This document shows positions 35,238 through 44,274 of a stretch of 64,000 nt of DNA, piece after piece (the stretch's first letter is position 1; each line of letters begins with the position of its first letter). This DNA is from Runella zeae DSM 19591 (GTDB lineage: Bacteria; Bacteroidota; Bacteroidia; Cytophagales; Spirosomataceae). The DNA lies in contig NZ_AUIF01000046.1 of assembly GCF_000423565.1 (NCBI RefSeq), positions 33,251-97,250 of the forward strand, written 5' to 3'. Made by a program: the position numbers and the translations under genes. Below the pieces are notes generated by a model. The model was not told where the DNA came from, ran no database searches, and worked only from the letters and a program-made list of their open reading frames with translations.

Positions 35238-35400
35238 TTTAAAAAACGTAGCTAACAGAGTAATGAGCGTATTTTTATATTTTAGTTAATCTTTTGAAGA
35301 GGCATTTTGAATCTTGTGGCTTTGTGTCTTGACAAAAATATAAAATACGGAAAAGAAATCCCGTTAAAAATCCTTAAAATAACCCTACAACAACGGGGCT

Positions 35401-35433
35401 TTTGCTCGTTATTGAAATAAATGCCTATTTTTG
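35401..35433 (+). promoter_or_regulatory. Bacteroidota-type promoter for ftsX
   Basis: TTTG at 35401-35404 and TATTTTTG at 35426-35433 match the -33 TTTG and -7 TAnnTTTG consensus with a 21-bp spacer. Transcription would start about 35440, roughly 48 nt before the ftsX ATG. The region 35238-35400 shows nothing else. Confidence 0.6.
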
Positions 35434-35487
35434 CGATGTGAAGCAATTGGCCTTTTTGCTAACTATAATCACAACTCAAACATACTG

Positions 35488-36372
35488 ATGCGTCGTCCTA
35501 AGAAAAAAAAGGTGGGAAGCTACCCCAACGCCATGATTATTGCTAGCCTTACGGCGGCATTGTTTTTGATTGGTTTTTGTGGATTGATGGTAATGCAATC
35601 CAAGAAGCTCATTTCTATTATCAAACAAAACATCGAAGTACGTGTGATGCTTGATAAAGACATGGACTCTACTCAAGTGGCGACACTCAAAAACAAAATA
35701 GTGGGTAAGCCCTATGTATTGGTACTAGAAGGGCAGCCCCAAGTATTGTTCTTTTCTAAAGATGAAGCCGCAAGGGAGTTTATTGCCGATACCAAAGAAG
35801 ACTTCACCCCTTTCCTGGGCGAAAACCCCTTGCACGATAGCTATAGAGTGAGATTGCAAGAAGATTTTTTTGAGGATACTAAACTTCAACAAATCAAAGC
35901 AGATCTGGAAAAAGTAGAAGGAGTTTTTGAGGTAGTTTACCAAGAAAACCTTGCCGACCAAATCAACAAAAACCTCACTAAGATTTATGTTATTTTATCG
36001 ACTTTTGCGGTCATTATGCTGATTATCATTGTGTTGTTGATGAACAATACCATCCGATTGGCTCTTTATTCGCAGCGATTCTTGATTCGTAGTATGCAGC
36101 TTGTAGGAGCTACCAATGGCTTTATTCAGATGCCTTTCCTAAAAAATGGAGCGATTCAGGGACTAATTAGTGGCGTGATTGCGGCTGGAATGATTGTGGC
36201 ATTACAGCAGATAGCATTACGTCAGATCGAAGGGTTGCATATGTTGCAAGAGTACGAAAAATTAGGCGTTTTGTTGGTGGGGGTAATTATATTAGGAGCG
36301 CTCATCGGCGTAGCAAGTACTTTTCAAGCTTTGGCGAGGTATTTGCGGATGGCATTAGATGACTTGTATTAA
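35488..36372 (+). CDS. ftsX: Cell-division ABC transporter permease FtsX
   Basis: ATG 35488 gives 294 aa; the frame is open to 35431 but this start precedes the basic 'MRRPKKKKVGSYPNAM' leader typical of FtsX. The layout is one TM helix (about 20-42), an outer loop domain (about 45-165, 'RVMLDKDMDSTQVATLKNKI'), and three TM helices in the FtsX permease domain. FtsX works with the ATPase FtsE to activate peptidoglycan hydrolases at the septum. No ftsE is adjacent. The downstream order DUF3098-uppP-truB is a familiar Bacteroidota block. Confidence 0.92.
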   Translation: MRRPKKKKVGSYPNAMIIASLTAALFLIGFCGLMVMQSKKLISIIKQNIEVRVMLDKDMDSTQVATLKNKIVGKPYVLVLEGQPQVLFFSKDEAAREFIADTKEDFTPFLGENPLHDSYRVRLQEDFFEDTKLQQIKADLEKVEGVFEVVYQENLADQINKNLTKIYVILSTFAVIMLIIIVLLMNNTIRLALYSQRFLIRSMQLVGATNGFIQMPFLKNGAIQGLISGVIAAGMIVALQQIALRQIEGLHMLQEYEKLGVLLVGVIILGALIGVASTFQALARYLRMALDDLY

Positions 36373-36418
36373 GTGCAAAAAGCACATCATAAATTTATAG
36401 ATTTGAACATTATTTAAA

Positions 36419-36619
36419 ATGAAAAAGAACGCATTCCCTTTTAGTAAAAGCAATTATACCTTTATGTTGATTGGCATAGGGCTCATTTTGCTCGGTTTTA
36501 TTATTATGAGTCTCGATTCGGAGGAGTTTGGATTTGGAGTGTTAGGACTTACCGTCGGACCTTTGGTTGTGATGACGGGTTTTGTCGTCGAGTTTTTTGC
36601 AATCTTACGTAAATCTTAA
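36419..36619 (+). CDS. DUF3098 small membrane protein
   Basis: The 66-aa protein has two hydrophobic helices ('YTFMLIGIGLILLGFIIMSL' and 'LTVGPLVVMTGFVVEFFAIL') and matches the DUF3098 pattern found in Bacteroidota between ftsX and the undecaprenyl pyrophosphatase gene. Its role is unknown; the constant neighbours suggest cell-wall or division work in the inner membrane. It lies 46 bp after ftsX and 59 bp before uppP on the same strand. Confidence 0.82.
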   Translation: MKKNAFPFSKSNYTFMLIGIGLILLGFIIMSLDSEEFGFGVLGLTVGPLVVMTGFVVEFFAILRKS

Positions 36620-36678
36620 AATCTGGAGAAACAGGCTGACCGACCACGGCTTATCATTGATTTCTCATTTATTCATAA

Positions 36679-37473
36679 ATGAACTTTATCCAAGCGCTTA
36701 TTTTAGCCGTAATCGAAGGTATTACGGAGTATCTTCCTATCTCCTCTACGGGTCACATGATTTTGGCTTCCTCGTTTATGGGCATAGCCTCCGATCCATT
36801 TGTTAAATTTTTTACAGTAGCCATTCAGCTAGGCGCTATTTTGTCGGTTGTAGTGCTGTACTTTAAGCGATTTTTTCGCAGTTTAGATTTCTATTTTAAG
36901 CTTTTCGTAGCCTTTATTCCTAGTGCTATTTTTGGGGTACTCTTTAGTGATGCCATTGATTCTTTGCTCGAAAACCCTATCGGGGTTGCCTTAGCATTGG
37001 TGCTTGGAGGGGTGATTTTGCTTTTTGCAGACCAATGGTTCAATCGCCCAATCATCGATGATTCTGACGAGATTGATTATCTGAGAGCATTTAAAATTGG
37101 CTTTTTTCAATGTATAGCCATGATTCCGGGAGTTTCGCGCTCGGGAGCTACTATCATAGGCGGGATGTCGCAGCGCCTGAGTCGTAAGGCGGCAGCAGAG
37201 TTTTCCTTTTTTCTAGCCGTACCTACCATGTTTGCGGCTACTGCCAAAAAAGGATATGATTATTACAAAGAAGGCTTGGTACTAAACGAAGAGCAAATCA
37301 AGCTTTTAGCCATTGGCAATGTGGTGGCATTTATTGTGGCGATGTTGGCCATCAAATTCTTTATTGATTATTTGACCAAATACGGTTTTCGCCTTTTTGG
37401 TTGGTATCGTATTATTGTAGGGGGAGCTATTTTGGCCTTATGGTTTGCAGGTTACAAATTACAGGTCGTTTAG
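36679..37473 (+). CDS. uppP: Undecaprenyl-diphosphatase
   Basis: The integral-membrane enzyme removes a phosphate from undecaprenyl diphosphate to recycle the lipid carrier for peptidoglycan and glycan export, and gives bacitracin resistance. The 264-aa length is normal. Both active-site motifs are seen: '[17 protein letters not shown]' (13-29, with E17 and H26) and '[13 protein letters not shown]' (near 145), among about eight TM helices. It ends 16 bp before the truB start and belongs to the ftsX transcript. Confidence 0.94.
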   Translation: MNFIQALILAVIEGITEYLPISSTGHMILASSFMGIASDPFVKFFTVAIQLGAILSVVVLYFKRFFRSLDFYFKLFVAFIPSAIFGVLFSDAIDSLLENPIGVALALVLGGVILLFADQWFNRPIIDDSDEIDYLRAFKIGFFQCIAMIPGVSRSGATIIGGMSQRLSRKAAAEFSFFLAVPTMFAATAKKGYDYYKEGLVLNEEQIKLLAIGNVVAFIVAMLAIKFFIDYLTKYGFRLFGWYRIIVGGAILALWFAGYKLQVV

Positions 37474-37489
37474 TTTTACCAAAAAAAGT

Positions 37490-38179
37490 ATGACAGAATC
37501 TGCAACTACTTCCGAAGAAGGAGAGGTAATCCTTCTCAATAAGCCTCTTACTTGGACTTCTTTTGATGCCGTCAATAAAATAAAAAAGGCTTGCCGTATC
37601 AAAAAAATCGGTCATGCGGGTACACTTGACCCCCTTGCTACAGGCTTGCTTATATTGTGTACTGGCAAAAAAACCAAAGAAATTGATACCTATCAAGGCG
37701 CTGAAAAAGAATACACAGGAAAGCTTATTTTGGGCAAAACTACCCCTTCTATCGATCTCGAAACGGCTTTTGATGCCGACTTCCCGACCGACCATATTAC
37801 TCCCGAAATGATTCAAATAGCGGCTCAAGAGCTGACGGGGGAGATTGCACAATACCCACCGATTTATTCGGCCGTGAAAATGGGAGGAGAAAGGCTGTAT
37901 AAAAAAGCCCGCCGTGGTGAAGCCGTAGAAATCAAACCGCGCACAGTCACTATTTCTGTTTTTGAAGTAGATAGCACTCACTTTCCAGAAGTAAGTTTCA
38001 GGGTGGTTTGCTCCAAAGGCACATACATTCGGAGTTTGGTAAGAGATTTAGGGATGAAAGTCAATTCAGGAGCTTATTTGAGTGAATTGTGTCGAACTCG
38101 AATCGGGCGTTTTTGGTTAAAAGATGCAGAAGAGATTGAGTCGTTTGTTAAAAGAAAAAGGGAAGAACTAAATCTGTGA
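37490..38179 (+). CDS. truB: tRNA pseudouridine(55) synthase TruB
   Basis: TruB makes pseudouridine at position 55 in the T-loop of all tRNAs. ATG 37490 gives 229 aa; the frame extends back into uppP but the family start fits here. The catalytic Asp is D47 in 'GHAGTLDPLATGLL', and 'YPPIYSAVKMGGERLYKKARRGE' and 'CSKGTYIRSLVRDLG' are typical TruB blocks. The C-terminal PUA domain of longer forms is absent, as usual in this phylum. It continues the uppP operon. Confidence 0.93.
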   Translation: MTESATTSEEGEVILLNKPLTWTSFDAVNKIKKACRIKKIGHAGTLDPLATGLLILCTGKKTKEIDTYQGAEKEYTGKLILGKTTPSIDLETAFDADFPTDHITPEMIQIAAQELTGEIAQYPPIYSAVKMGGERLYKKARRGEAVEIKPRTVTISVFEVDSTHFPEVSFRVVCSKGTYIRSLVRDLGMKVNSGAYLSELCRTRIGRFWLKDAEEIESFVKRKREELNL

Positions 38180-38269
38180 TCAAGCGCTCAAAATTTGCGA
38201 AGTAGCGCCACTCCCAAACGTCTATTTTGCCCTGTAGCTAGTAAGCTTTGAATTTATGCCAAGTAACCA

Positions 38270-39199
38270 ATGCAAGTTTATTACGATATATCTGATTTCC
38301 AGACCCTTAAAAATGCGGTAGTCACTAGTGGAACTTTTGACGGAGTACATTTAGGACACCAAACTATCTTGAGTCGCTTGCGCGAAACTGCTCAACAATC
38401 TCAGGGCGAAACAGTAGTGCTGACTTTTTGGCCTCATCCTCGCATGGTGGTCTCAAAAGACAGCCAAAACCTACGATTGCTATCGACCTTAGACGAAAAA
38501 ATTGAGGCGTTGCGCCAAAGCGGTGTTCAGCATTTGGTCATTATTCCTTTTACGCGCGAATTTAGCGAACTCACTTCCGAAGAATTTATCCAACAAATAG
38601 TAGTAGATAGGATTGGTACCAAAAAGTTGGTGATAGGTTATGACCATCATTTTGGGCGTAATCGTGAGGGGAGTTTTGAATATTTACAACAAAATGCTCA
38701 CCGATATGGCTTTGAGATTGAGGAGATTCCACGCCAAGAGATTGACCATATTACTGTGAGTTCGACCAAAATCAGAGAGGCGTTGTTAGAAGGACAGACG
38801 AGCATCGCCCATGATTTATTAGGTCGTAACTATACTTTTACGGGTGTAGTAGTGAAGGGACGTCAGTTAGGTCGTACGATAGGCTACCCTACGGCCAATG
38901 TACACGTATCTGAGTCATACAAACTTATCCCTGCCGATGGCGTGTATGCAGTAAGGGTAAAAGTACGGAGCCAAGTTTATAAAGGAGTGATGAGTATTGG
39001 ATTTCGTCCTACTGTCAGTGGAGTAGGGCGCACTCAAGAGATTTATATATTTGATTTTCAGGATGATGTGTACGGTGAAAAACTAACGGTAGAGGTAGTC
39101 CAATACATACGTCCTGAATTGAAATTTGACGGCTTAGAAGCGCTTGTCAAAGCCATAGATGAAGATTGTGCAGCAGCTTTAGCGATTTTAAAAGACTAA
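38270..39199 (+). CDS. ribF: Bifunctional riboflavin kinase / FAD synthetase
   Basis: The 309-aa protein turns riboflavin into FMN and FMN into FAD. The N-terminal FAD-synthetase domain carries the nucleotidyltransferase motif 'GTFDGVHLGHQTIL' and 'VIGYDHHFGRNREG'. The C-terminal riboflavin-kinase domain has 'GRTIGYPTANVH', 'DGVYAVRVKV' and 'MSIGFRPTV'. Length is normal. It lies 90 bp after truB on the same strand, so it is likely part of the same unit. Confidence 0.95.
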   Translation: MQVYYDISDFQTLKNAVVTSGTFDGVHLGHQTILSRLRETAQQSQGETVVLTFWPHPRMVVSKDSQNLRLLSTLDEKIEALRQSGVQHLVIIPFTREFSELTSEEFIQQIVVDRIGTKKLVIGYDHHFGRNREGSFEYLQQNAHRYGFEIEEIPRQEIDHITVSSTKIREALLEGQTSIAHDLLGRNYTFTGVVVKGRQLGRTIGYPTANVHVSESYKLIPADGVYAVRVKVRSQVYKGVMSIGFRPTVSGVGRTQEIYIFDFQDDVYGEKLTVEVVQYIRPELKFDGLEALVKAIDEDCAAALAILKD

Positions 39200-39503
39200 T
39201 TGAGAGGCGGTTTTGGTGTATCTTTCGTTTATCTTACTTCTATACTTTTTTTGCTAACTTAGCAAAGTTGATTCTGATTTATTGTTTTCAATTGGGAGAT
39301 AGCAAGGCTGATATAAGTCGGGAAAAATCAACAAGCAGAGACATTAAAAAATATTTTAGAATTTGTAAAACATTAAAGTAGGAGGGCAACGATGCCCTTA
39401 TTTTTTTTCTTCACAAAATAGTCAAAATCAAGGGATTTCGCCGTAATATTGAGTAAGTCTTTGAAGGCTGTTTTTAGATTTCTTTACTCAACACAATCTC
39501 GCT
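39200..39503 (+). other. Gap with a dyad and terminator after ribF
   Basis: The 304-bp stretch has a perfect dyad TTTGCTAACTTAGCAAA (39250-39266) and, about 120 bp on, an intrinsic terminator (39383-39407). No real gene is seen. The terminator may end a long ribF 3' region or a separate small RNA. Confidence 0.45.
39383..39407 (+). terminator. Intrinsic terminator between ribF and the ankyrin gene
   Basis: AGGGCA (39383-39388) pairs with TGCCCT (39393-39398) around ACGA and is followed by TATTTTTTTTC. The stem is short but GC-rich and the T-tract is long. Confidence 0.75.
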
Positions 39504-39983
39504 ATGACTGCATTGATGAATGCTATCAACAAAAACAACGCTGCTCTAGTACAGCAACTCATTGAAAATGGGGTAGATGTAAACGAACTTGATGCCAACC
39601 AAGATGCTCCTTTGGTAATGGCTGCTTACAAAGGATACCACCAAATCGTCAAATTATTGTTGGAGGCAGGCGCAGACGTAAAGGCTGTTGACCCTGGCAT
39701 GAAGGCTACTGCTTTGCACGCAGCGGCTTATGCTGGACGAACCGAAGCCGCCAAGCTGCTTATTGAATACCACATTGACATCAACAAGCAAGGGCCTTAC
39801 AATGGGTATACAGCTTTGCATGATGCTATTTGGCAAAACAACATCGGAGTAGCGGAGTTGTTGATAAATTCTAATGCCGATTTGTCGCTTTTGTCGCACG
39901 ACGGAAAATCTCCCCTTGATTTTGCTAAGTCCAAAAATCGCAAGGAAATAGTAGCGCTTATCCAAGCCAAGCAAAAAAAATAG
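39504..39983 (+). CDS. Ankyrin-repeat protein
   Basis: The 159-aa protein consists of about four ankyrin repeats, a helix-turn-helix-loop scaffold for protein contacts. Seen are 'NNAALVQQLIENGVDVNELD', 'APLVMAAYKGYHQIVKLLLEAGADV', 'TALHAAAYAGRTEAAKLLIEYHIDIN' and 'TALHDAIWQNNIGVAELLINSNADLS'. No signal peptide or other domain is present, so it is probably cytoplasmic. Partner unknown. It converges on the polyketide synthase gene with 3 bp between stops. Confidence 0.9.
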   Translation: MTALMNAINKNNAALVQQLIENGVDVNELDANQDAPLVMAAYKGYHQIVKLLLEAGADVKAVDPGMKATALHAAAYAGRTEAAKLLIEYHIDINKQGPYNGYTALHDAIWQNNIGVAELLINSNADLSLLSHDGKSPLDFAKSKNRKEIVALIQAKQKK

Positions 39984-39986
39984 ACC

Positions 39987-41111
39987 TTAACCTCTCTCGG
40001 TGGTTCTATTATCAACCACCGAGAGAGGTTGTGTCATTGAAGCGAGCTTGAATACGCCGGCTTCAAGCGTAAGACCTGGGCCAAAAGCGCAGCTAAAGAT
40101 GTGTTTGCCTATGTCGTTAGAAGTGCAGTTTTGGAGTAGCCGAGCCAATACAAAGAGTACCGTACAAGACGACATATTGCCGTATTCTCGCAAAATTTCG
40201 TAGGCAAATTGGTTGTCGTCCGATGATATTCCAAGCTGTGATTCGGCGGCTTCTAAAATAGCTCTACCTCCGGGATGAATCGCATAAAAATCAAAAAAAG
40301 GAAGCGTTGAGTTTTGCCTAAGCTGAGTCATGAGTGTTCCCAATCCCCCTTTGACCAGTCGCGGGATGTAAGAACTGAGCACCATTTCAAACCCAAAATC
40401 ACCCACGTGCCAAGCCATATCATTACTACCTTCAAAAAGCAAGTCACAATAAAAAGATTTTAACTCTATTGAGAGACTATGAGGAGTAGACTCAACCAAA
40501 ACCGCCGCTGCCCCATCGGCAAAAAGAGCATTGGATAAAAGATAATTTTCGTCTAATTTTTTTTGAAAATGAAGTGTACAGAGCTCGATACACACCAGTA
40601 AAACCCGTGCTTCGGGATTTGCTTTTACTATATTGCTGGCAACCTTTAGACCATTAAACGCCCCGTAGCAGCCCATAAAATTGATACATGTACGCTCAGT
40701 TTGTCGAGGTAGACCGAGTGCTTCTACAATTTCGATGTCTAGCCCAGGAGCGTACAGCCCCGTACAGCTCACCGTGATGAGGTGAGTTACGGCGGCGGTA
40801 GACGGCAGATCGGCGATGGCTTTGAGAGCAAGAGGCAAAGCATGGGTACGATACGCCTTCATTCGCTGCGATACTGTCGGGAAGGGTTCTAAATCATTAC
40901 TATTTGTATAAAAATCAAAGTTTTCGATTTGGGCATAATCCTTAATTACCGAATATCTCTTTTCGATTTTGGTACTTCGGTACAGCGCGCGAAGTTTTCG
41001 AGCCTCAGCAGAAGTAAGCTGCGATGCTCGTATCATAAATTCGGCAATGGTTGACTGGGCAATGCAGTGAGCTGGTACGGCTGTTCCGATAGAAGTGATA
41101 TAAGCAGGCAT
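39987..41111 (-). CDS. Type III polyketide synthase (chalcone-synthase family)
   Basis: The 374-aa enzyme has the thiolase-fold catalytic triad of type III PKS: Cys116 in 'TVSCTGLYAPG', His279 in 'YAIHPGGRAIL' and Asn312 in 'EYGNMSSCTVLF'. 'FMGCYGAFNGLKVA' is also typical. These homodimers extend a starter acyl-CoA with malonyl-CoA and cyclise the product to resorcinols, pyrones or similar. No methyltransferase or oxygenase lies beside it, so the product is open. The last codons lie inside a 17-bp inverted repeat. Confidence 0.92.
   Translation of the reverse strand: MPAYITSIGTAVPAHCIAQSTIAEFMIRASQLTSAEARKLRALYRSTKIEKRYSVIKDYAQIENFDFYTNSNDLEPFPTVSQRMKAYRTHALPLALKAIADLPSTAAVTHLITVSCTGLYAPGLDIEIVEALGLPRQTERTCINFMGCYGAFNGLKVASNIVKANPEARVLLVCIELCTLHFQKKLDENYLLSNALFADGAAAVLVESTPHSLSIELKSFYCDLLFEGSNDMAWHVGDFGFEMVLSSYIPRLVKGGLGTLMTQLRQNSTLPFFDFYAIHPGGRAILEAAESQLGISSDDNQFAYEILREYGNMSSCTVLFVLARLLQNCTSNDIGKHIFSCAFGPGLTLEAGVFKLASMTQPLSVVDNRTTERG
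39989..40030 (-). terminator. Perfect 17-bp inverted repeat at the end of the polyketide synthase gene
   Basis: AACCTCTCTCGGTGGTT (39989-40005) and AACCACCGAGAGAGGTT (40014-40030) are exact complements with an 8-base loop. The repeat covers the last codons of the PKS gene and sits between convergent genes. On the minus strand a run of eight Ts follows about 11 bases later, so a terminator for the PKS gene, possibly bidirectional, is likely. Confidence 0.65.
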
Positions 41112-41396
41112 TCGAGAGTGAATAATGTAATGACAGTTTTAAAATAGGCCAATTGGGCCAAATTCAACTCCAATCGGGTAAATAGTTGCTTTCCAAAAAT
41201 CTTATTTTCTTTTATATACGTTTATATGAGAGTAGTACAACTATTTTTTTGTAAAAAAATAACATCTCTAGTTAGGAAAATGTCAGATAAGTGACCGTTT
41301 GATAACTTTTATTTCAAAACAGGTATTTCTACTCTATTGTTTTCCGAAAAAACTATTGTGATTTGCAATCTGAAAACCCCAAATACTTTTTATGTT

Positions 41397-41552
41397 ATGA
41401 AATCTATAAAAACGTATCGAGCTGTTGATTCGAAGCGAAACTCGGTAAAATTTGACCAGACGATTTGGCTAGCAGGTTTGACGTTGCTCGTTTTTGGTTA
41501 CATTTTATTCCATTTTTTGTATCCTATGTTTCACAAAGGTCTTTTATTTTAG
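41397..41552 (+). CDS. 51-aa single-helix membrane protein
   Basis: ATG 41397 gives 51 aa: a charged N-terminus ('MKSIKTYRAVDSKRNSVKF') and one hydrophobic helix ('TIWLAGLTLLVFGYILFHFL'). No family is recognised. Support comes from its own intrinsic terminator 32 bp after the stop. The frame can be extended to 41337 but without a better start. Expression is not proven. Confidence 0.4.
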   Translation: MKSIKTYRAVDSKRNSVKFDQTIWLAGLTLLVFGYILFHFLYPMFHKGLLF

Positions 41553-41583
41553 TTTGTTTGCAGCAGCCACGAAAACAGCATTG

Positions 41584-41609
41584 AAGCGGGATTGTCCCGC
41601 TTTTTTTGT
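41584..41609 (+). terminator. Intrinsic terminator after the 51-aa gene
   Basis: AGCGGGA (41585-41591) pairs with TCCCGCT (41595-41601) around TTG and runs into eight Ts. It supports a transcript through the short gene just before it. Confidence 0.8.
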
Positions 41610-41684
41610 GTTTATAAAAAAACCTCTCTGTTATCTAAAAACAAAGAGGTCAATTATAAAAGCGATACAAAAGCGGCTCTCTCT

Positions 41685-42764
41685 TTATTCTTCCAAGCGA
41701 GTGCCACTATCTACGTGAATGATGTATGCTATTCCTCCTTCGCTTCTAATAGCCTCAGCAACTGCTTCAGCCTGCGTAGGAGCGTACATAAACATGCAGC
41801 CACCACCGCCCGAACCATTGATTTTCCCTCCCAAGGCGCCGGCTTTCATTGAAGCTTCTATCATACGGTTGATTTTGTCGGTAGAAGTACGTTTGTGGTC
41901 ACGAAGATTGGCAAAGTGACGGTACAGCAATTGTCCTAATTGAGTGTCGAAATCAGAATTTTGAGTGTCTTGCGAGGATAGAAGAAGTTTTTTACCTTCC
42001 TGCAAAATATCCCGGTCTTCGAGATTAGCTTTCAAGAGGCCAAGTTCATCACTGCTTAGAAGCGAACTGTAGTCTTTGGCTTGAGCTAGAGGCGTAGTAA
42101 AAATCGAAAAAGAAGAATCGTAAGCGGTTACTTTGTGGATGATAGCTTCCATTCCATAGCGGCATCTTGCCAAAATCCCTAAGGTATCTTTAGGCTGTTG
42201 CGAATCTCCCAACACAAAAGTGCCTAGTTGTGGTTTGAGTCCTTCTACATAAATCTTTGGCGTAGATTCTAGATAAATGACATTTCCGATAGCAGTAGAG
42301 TAGTGGTCCATCATGCCTCCAGGTTCACCAAATTCAAGTACTTCTGCTTCGTTGGCGATTTCGCCGAGTTCTTTGGGGGTGAGTTCGGCTGGATTGTCGG
42401 CGTAGCGTGTTAAGAAGTTGGCCCAAGCTACGATGAGTGCCGACGAGCTCGACGTTCCAGAGTTGATGGGGATATTGCCGTGTACATGACATCTAAATCC
42501 TTTGGTAAAAACAAACCCTCGACGCCGTAAGATATTGATAGTACTCCTAAAATAATCACGGTCTTTGGCATAAGGGAGTGTATGATGGATAGAAAATTGC
42601 TCTTTTTGCTCTATATCAGGTAAATCTATGATTACTTGGTCATCATCACTAGGAGTGCCTTCGATGCTTATACGGCGCGAAATAGCAGCGGCAATGGTAG
42701 GGAGTCCTAAGTAGTCTTGGTGTTCACCAAATAGACAAATACGGCCTGGTGTGCTGATTTTCAT
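41685..42764 (-). CDS. GHMP-family sugar kinase (galactokinase-like)
   Basis: The 359-aa kinase shows the GHMP motifs: motif 1 'GRICLFGEHQDYLGLPTIAAA' near the N-terminus (sugar-binding 'GEHQDY'), motif 2 'GNIPINSGTSSSSALIVAWA' (ATP loop) and motif 3 'GALGGKINGSGGGGCMFMY'. GEHxDY is the galactokinase-type signature, but the substrate could be another hexose or a uronic acid. The sugar permease gene next upstream (67-bp gap, same strand) supports an uptake-and-phosphorylation pair. Confidence 0.85.
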   Translation of the reverse strand: MKISTPGRICLFGEHQDYLGLPTIAAAISRRISIEGTPSDDDQVIIDLPDIEQKEQFSIHHTLPYAKDRDYFRSTINILRRRGFVFTKGFRCHVHGNIPINSGTSSSSALIVAWANFLTRYADNPAELTPKELGEIANEAEVLEFGEPGGMMDHYSTAIGNVIYLESTPKIYVEGLKPQLGTFVLGDSQQPKDTLGILARCRYGMEAIIHKVTAYDSSFSIFTTPLAQAKDYSSLLSSDELGLLKANLEDRDILQEGKKLLLSSQDTQNSDFDTQLGQLLYRHFANLRDHKRTSTDKINRMIEASMKAGALGGKINGSGGGGCMFMYAPTQAEAVAEAIRSEGGIAYIIHVDSGTRLEE

Positions 42765-42831
42765 AGAGTAAAAGTGCGTCCTTTATCTCAGATAAAGGAC
42801 GCCACAAAAGTTAGAAAGAAAGATGAGATAA

Positions 42832-44052
42832 TTACCAACTACGTTTTTTGTAGCCAATAAAAGAATAATACAGAATAAATAAATAAAGAGGAAGCATCAC
42901 CCAGTATGCTTGCTGTGTGCTATGAATAGAGTCGGCGATGTTTCCGTATACTAATGGCAAAACAGCACCACCCGAAATACCCATGATGAGCAATGCCGAA
43001 CCGATTTTAGTGAACTTGCCAAGGCCATCAAGAGCAAGTGGCCACATGGCAGGCCATACAAGGGCGTTGGCAAAGCCCAAAAACGCAATGAAAAGCACAG
43101 AAGTAAAACCTGACGTAACCACCGCCAATACAGTGCCTACGATGCCTAAAATAGCCGAAGCACGCAAGCAGGTGGTTTGAGATACATACTTGGGGATTAG
43201 GATGATTCCGAGGCCATAAGCGGCAAGCATTAGCCAAAGCGTATAAGTACCAAAAGTACTTGCTTCGCTTTCGGGAAAGCCTAGCGATACACCATAGCTG
43301 ATGATGGTATCACCGGCGATTACTTCTACTCCTACATAACAAAACAATGCAATCACCCCTAGCACAAGATTGGGGAAGGAAAAAACACTATTGTGAGTAG
43401 CAGTGACTGATTTGCCATCAGTGTCTTCTTGTTCTTCACTTACTTCAGGTAATCCCTGCGAAAACCAAATGACTGCCGCTAAAACTACCAAAACACCCGT
43501 CAAAATGAGGTAAGGCATTTCTACTTTCTGTAGTTCTTCTTGGGGAGTGGCAGCGGCGCCTCCTGCTAGCAAAAGTCCTCCGAAAAGACGTTGGCTAAAA
43601 ATACCCGCGAGCTTGTTGGCAATCCCCAAGAAGCTAATGCGTTGTGCGGCACTTTCGCGAGGACCAAGAATCGTAGCATAAGGATTGGAGGCTGTTTGGA
43701 GTAAGGTAAGCCCGATACCAATCGTAAAAAGCCCAACAAGAAACAAAGGATAAGAGGCGATTTGGGCGGCGGGTATAAATATCAACGTACCTACCGCCAT
43801 GATACCTAGTCCCAATGACATGCCTTTTTTGAAACCAGTACGTTTTAAGACCTCTGACGACGGAATCGCCATAACGGTGTAAGAAATAAAAAAAGCAAAA
43901 GTAACTAAATACGAACTCGTGTTGTCGAGACTGAATGCTTTCTTAAAAAAAGTAATGAGGGTTCCGTTGACCCAGGTAACAAATCCGAATACAAAAAATA
44001 ATAAACCAATGATAATCAGTGGCCCTACGTAGCTTTGGTTTTGCTTTGACAT
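42832..44052 (-). CDS. MFS sugar permease, FHS (glucose/galactose/fucose) type
   Basis: The 406-aa protein has 12 predicted membrane helices. It resembles the fucose/glucose-galactose:H+ symporters: 'IIIGLLFFVFGFVTWVNGTLITFFKKAF', 'LLQTASNPYATILGPRESAAQRISF' and 'LVWPAMWPLALDGLGKFTKIGSALLIMGISGGA'. The conserved 'NPYAT' loop is typical of the family. It sits in the inner membrane and takes up a hexose, probably the one phosphorylated by the GHMP kinase encoded downstream. Confidence 0.9.
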   Translation of the reverse strand: MSKQNQSYVGPLIIIGLLFFVFGFVTWVNGTLITFFKKAFSLDNTSSYLVTFAFFISYTVMAIPSSEVLKRTGFKKGMSLGLGIMAVGTLIFIPAAQIASYPLFLVGLFTIGIGLTLLQTASNPYATILGPRESAAQRISFLGIANKLAGIFSQRLFGGLLLAGGAAATPQEELQKVEMPYLILTGVLVVLAAVIWFSQGLPEVSEEQEDTDGKSVTATHNSVFSFPNLVLGVIALFCYVGVEVIAGDTIISYGVSLGFPESEASTFGTYTLWLMLAAYGLGIILIPKYVSQTTCLRASAILGIVGTVLAVVTSGFTSVLFIAFLGFANALVWPAMWPLALDGLGKFTKIGSALLIMGISGGAVLPLVYGNIADSIHSTQQAYWVMLPLYLFILYYSFIGYKKRSW

Positions 44053-44274
44053 AGTTAGGTGTTAGGTTTAGTAAGCCAATTTGAACTCGAAAAAATGAAT
44101 TTTTTTCGTCACTTAAAAGTTTTGTTAAGTATTTTTTAAATTTTTTTAAAATATTAAACTCCTTTGTTATTATATGTTTGTTTTTTGGGTCGAATAAATA
44201 AACTCCATCAGGTGAAAAGAGTGGTTAAAGCTAAGGCTTTATTTTGACGAAAAAAGATGCTTTTGAGGCCTTTC

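Noticed and set aside
37427..37981. 184-codon minus-strand frame across uppP and truB
   Set aside because: Shadow of two well-identified genes.
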